A stretch of 64,000 nucleotides of DNA, from assembly GCF_001695855.1 (NCBI RefSeq), contig NZ_MBSS01000005.1:105864-169863 (forward strand). Reading direction: 5' to 3'. Made by a program: the position numbers and the translations under genes. How positions within the stretch are numbered: position 1 is the stretch's first letter; every line of letters begins with the position of its first letter. This DNA comes from Ensifer sp. LC163. Lineage in GTDB: Bacteria; Pseudomonadota; Alphaproteobacteria; Rhizobiales; Rhizobiaceae. Below, piece after piece: positions 63,824 through 64,000 of this stretch. The notes under the pieces were generated by a model. It was not told the origin of the DNA. It saw only the letters and a program-made list of their open reading frames with translations, and made no database searches.

Positions 63824-64000
63824 TTACAGCGCCTTTTGCAGCTCCGGCAGGGCTTCGAACAGGTCGGCGACGAGGCCGTAATCGGCGACCTGGAAGATCG
63901 GCGCCTCCTCGTCCTTGTTGATGGCGACGATGACCTTCGAATCCTTCATGCCGGCCAGATGCTGGATCGCCCCGGAGATGCCGCAGGCGATGTAGAGATC
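63824..64000 (-). CDS. etfA: Electron transfer flavoprotein alpha subunit, C-terminal end (partial)
   Basis: 58 codons to the TAA; the gene continues past the window edge. [29 protein letters not shown] and [11 protein letters not shown] are the FAD-binding C-terminal domain of EtfA. It carries electrons from acyl-CoA dehydrogenases to the respiratory chain, in line with the neighbouring hydroxyacyl-CoA dehydrogenase. Confidence 0.95.
   Translation of the reverse strand, partial: DLYIACGISGAIQHLAGMKDSKVIVAINKDEEAPIFQVADYGLVADLFEALPELQKAL

Noticed and set aside
63821..63836. TTACAGCGCC at the etfA end, resembling a family 1 repeat arm
   Set aside because: The match is only ten bases, the rest of the element is absent, and the bases code for the conserved EtfA end.
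1..64000. CRISPR arrays, rRNA, tRNA, insertion sequences and prophage genes
   Set aside because: I searched by eye for regular spacers, T-loop GTTCGANTC patterns, transposase motifs and phage structural genes and found none. XerD alone is the chromosomal recombinase, not an integrase.

Overview
The window looks like a chromosomal segment of an alphaproteobacterium of the Rhizobiaceae, most likely Sinorhizobium/Ensifer. The grounds are: cobS and cobT of the aerobic cobaltochelatase, a CpdR-type receiver protein, CtrA-type TTAA-N7-TTAA boxes, alphaproteobacterial families (DUF2125, TIGR02302, DUF3108-like), and two dispersed families of intergenic palindromic repeats of the kind found throughout rhizobial chromosomes. 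The DNA is GC-rich except for an AT-rich stretch near 24.8-25.2 kb. I found no rRNA, tRNA, insertion sequence, prophage or CRISPR array.

Region 1 (1-18.3 kb) is an accessory-looking catabolic island. It starts with the 3' end of a HutC/GntR-type regulator. Two long paralogous fusion proteins (242-3169 and 14674-17730) each join an APH-type kinase, a central M23-like domain and a class III PLP enzyme, a layout that suggests an amino-alcohol kinase joined to an ammonia-eliminating phospho-lyase. Between them are a compact minus-strand operon (RpiR regulator, cysteine hydrolase, glutamine-synthetase-like ligase, N-formylglutamate-amidohydrolase-like enzyme, class III aminotransferase), a divergent branched-chain-type ABC importer with a fused permease-ATPase, and an orphan AapJ-like binding protein. 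An Lrp-type regulator is divergent from the second fusion across a promoter with a triple CCGGCA half-site cluster. The simplest reading is uptake and nitrogen-releasing breakdown of an amino alcohol or hydroxylated amine. The substrate is not determinable from sequence.

Region 2 (18.4-24.8 kb) holds an AraC regulator divergent from a zinc alcohol dehydrogenase, an Lrp regulator with an M20 amidohydrolase, a D,D-carboxypeptidase and a His-rich COG0523 zinc GTPase. Region 3 (24.8-31.8 kb) has a convergent NarL-type response regulator and histidine kinase, then tusA-like, L,D-transpeptidase lipoprotein, accA, xerD and a 49-residue membrane protein. Region 4 (32-41.7 kb) is aroK-aroB-CNNM protein, bolA, a J-domain protein, cobS, a frameshifted acetyltransferase, cobT, a phytase-like esterase, a queuosine-precursor transporter with a possible leader pseudoknot, and rpmB.

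Region 5 (42-51 kb) contains a DUF3108 protein, a DMT exporter, a DUF985 cupin with gloB, a methyltransferase, hisC-tyrC, a DUF2125 protein, a ChaC-like cyclotransferase and plsC. Region 6 (51-56 kb) is a DUF218 protein with ftsE-ftsX, divergent from a membrane protein, hpt and cpdR. Region 7 (56-64 kb) is TIGR02302, lysA, a small lipoprotein, argH, tlpA, 3-hydroxybutyryl-CoA dehydrogenase and the 3' end of etfA. From 18 kb onward the genes are mostly housekeeping, with repeats confined to the gaps or gene ends.
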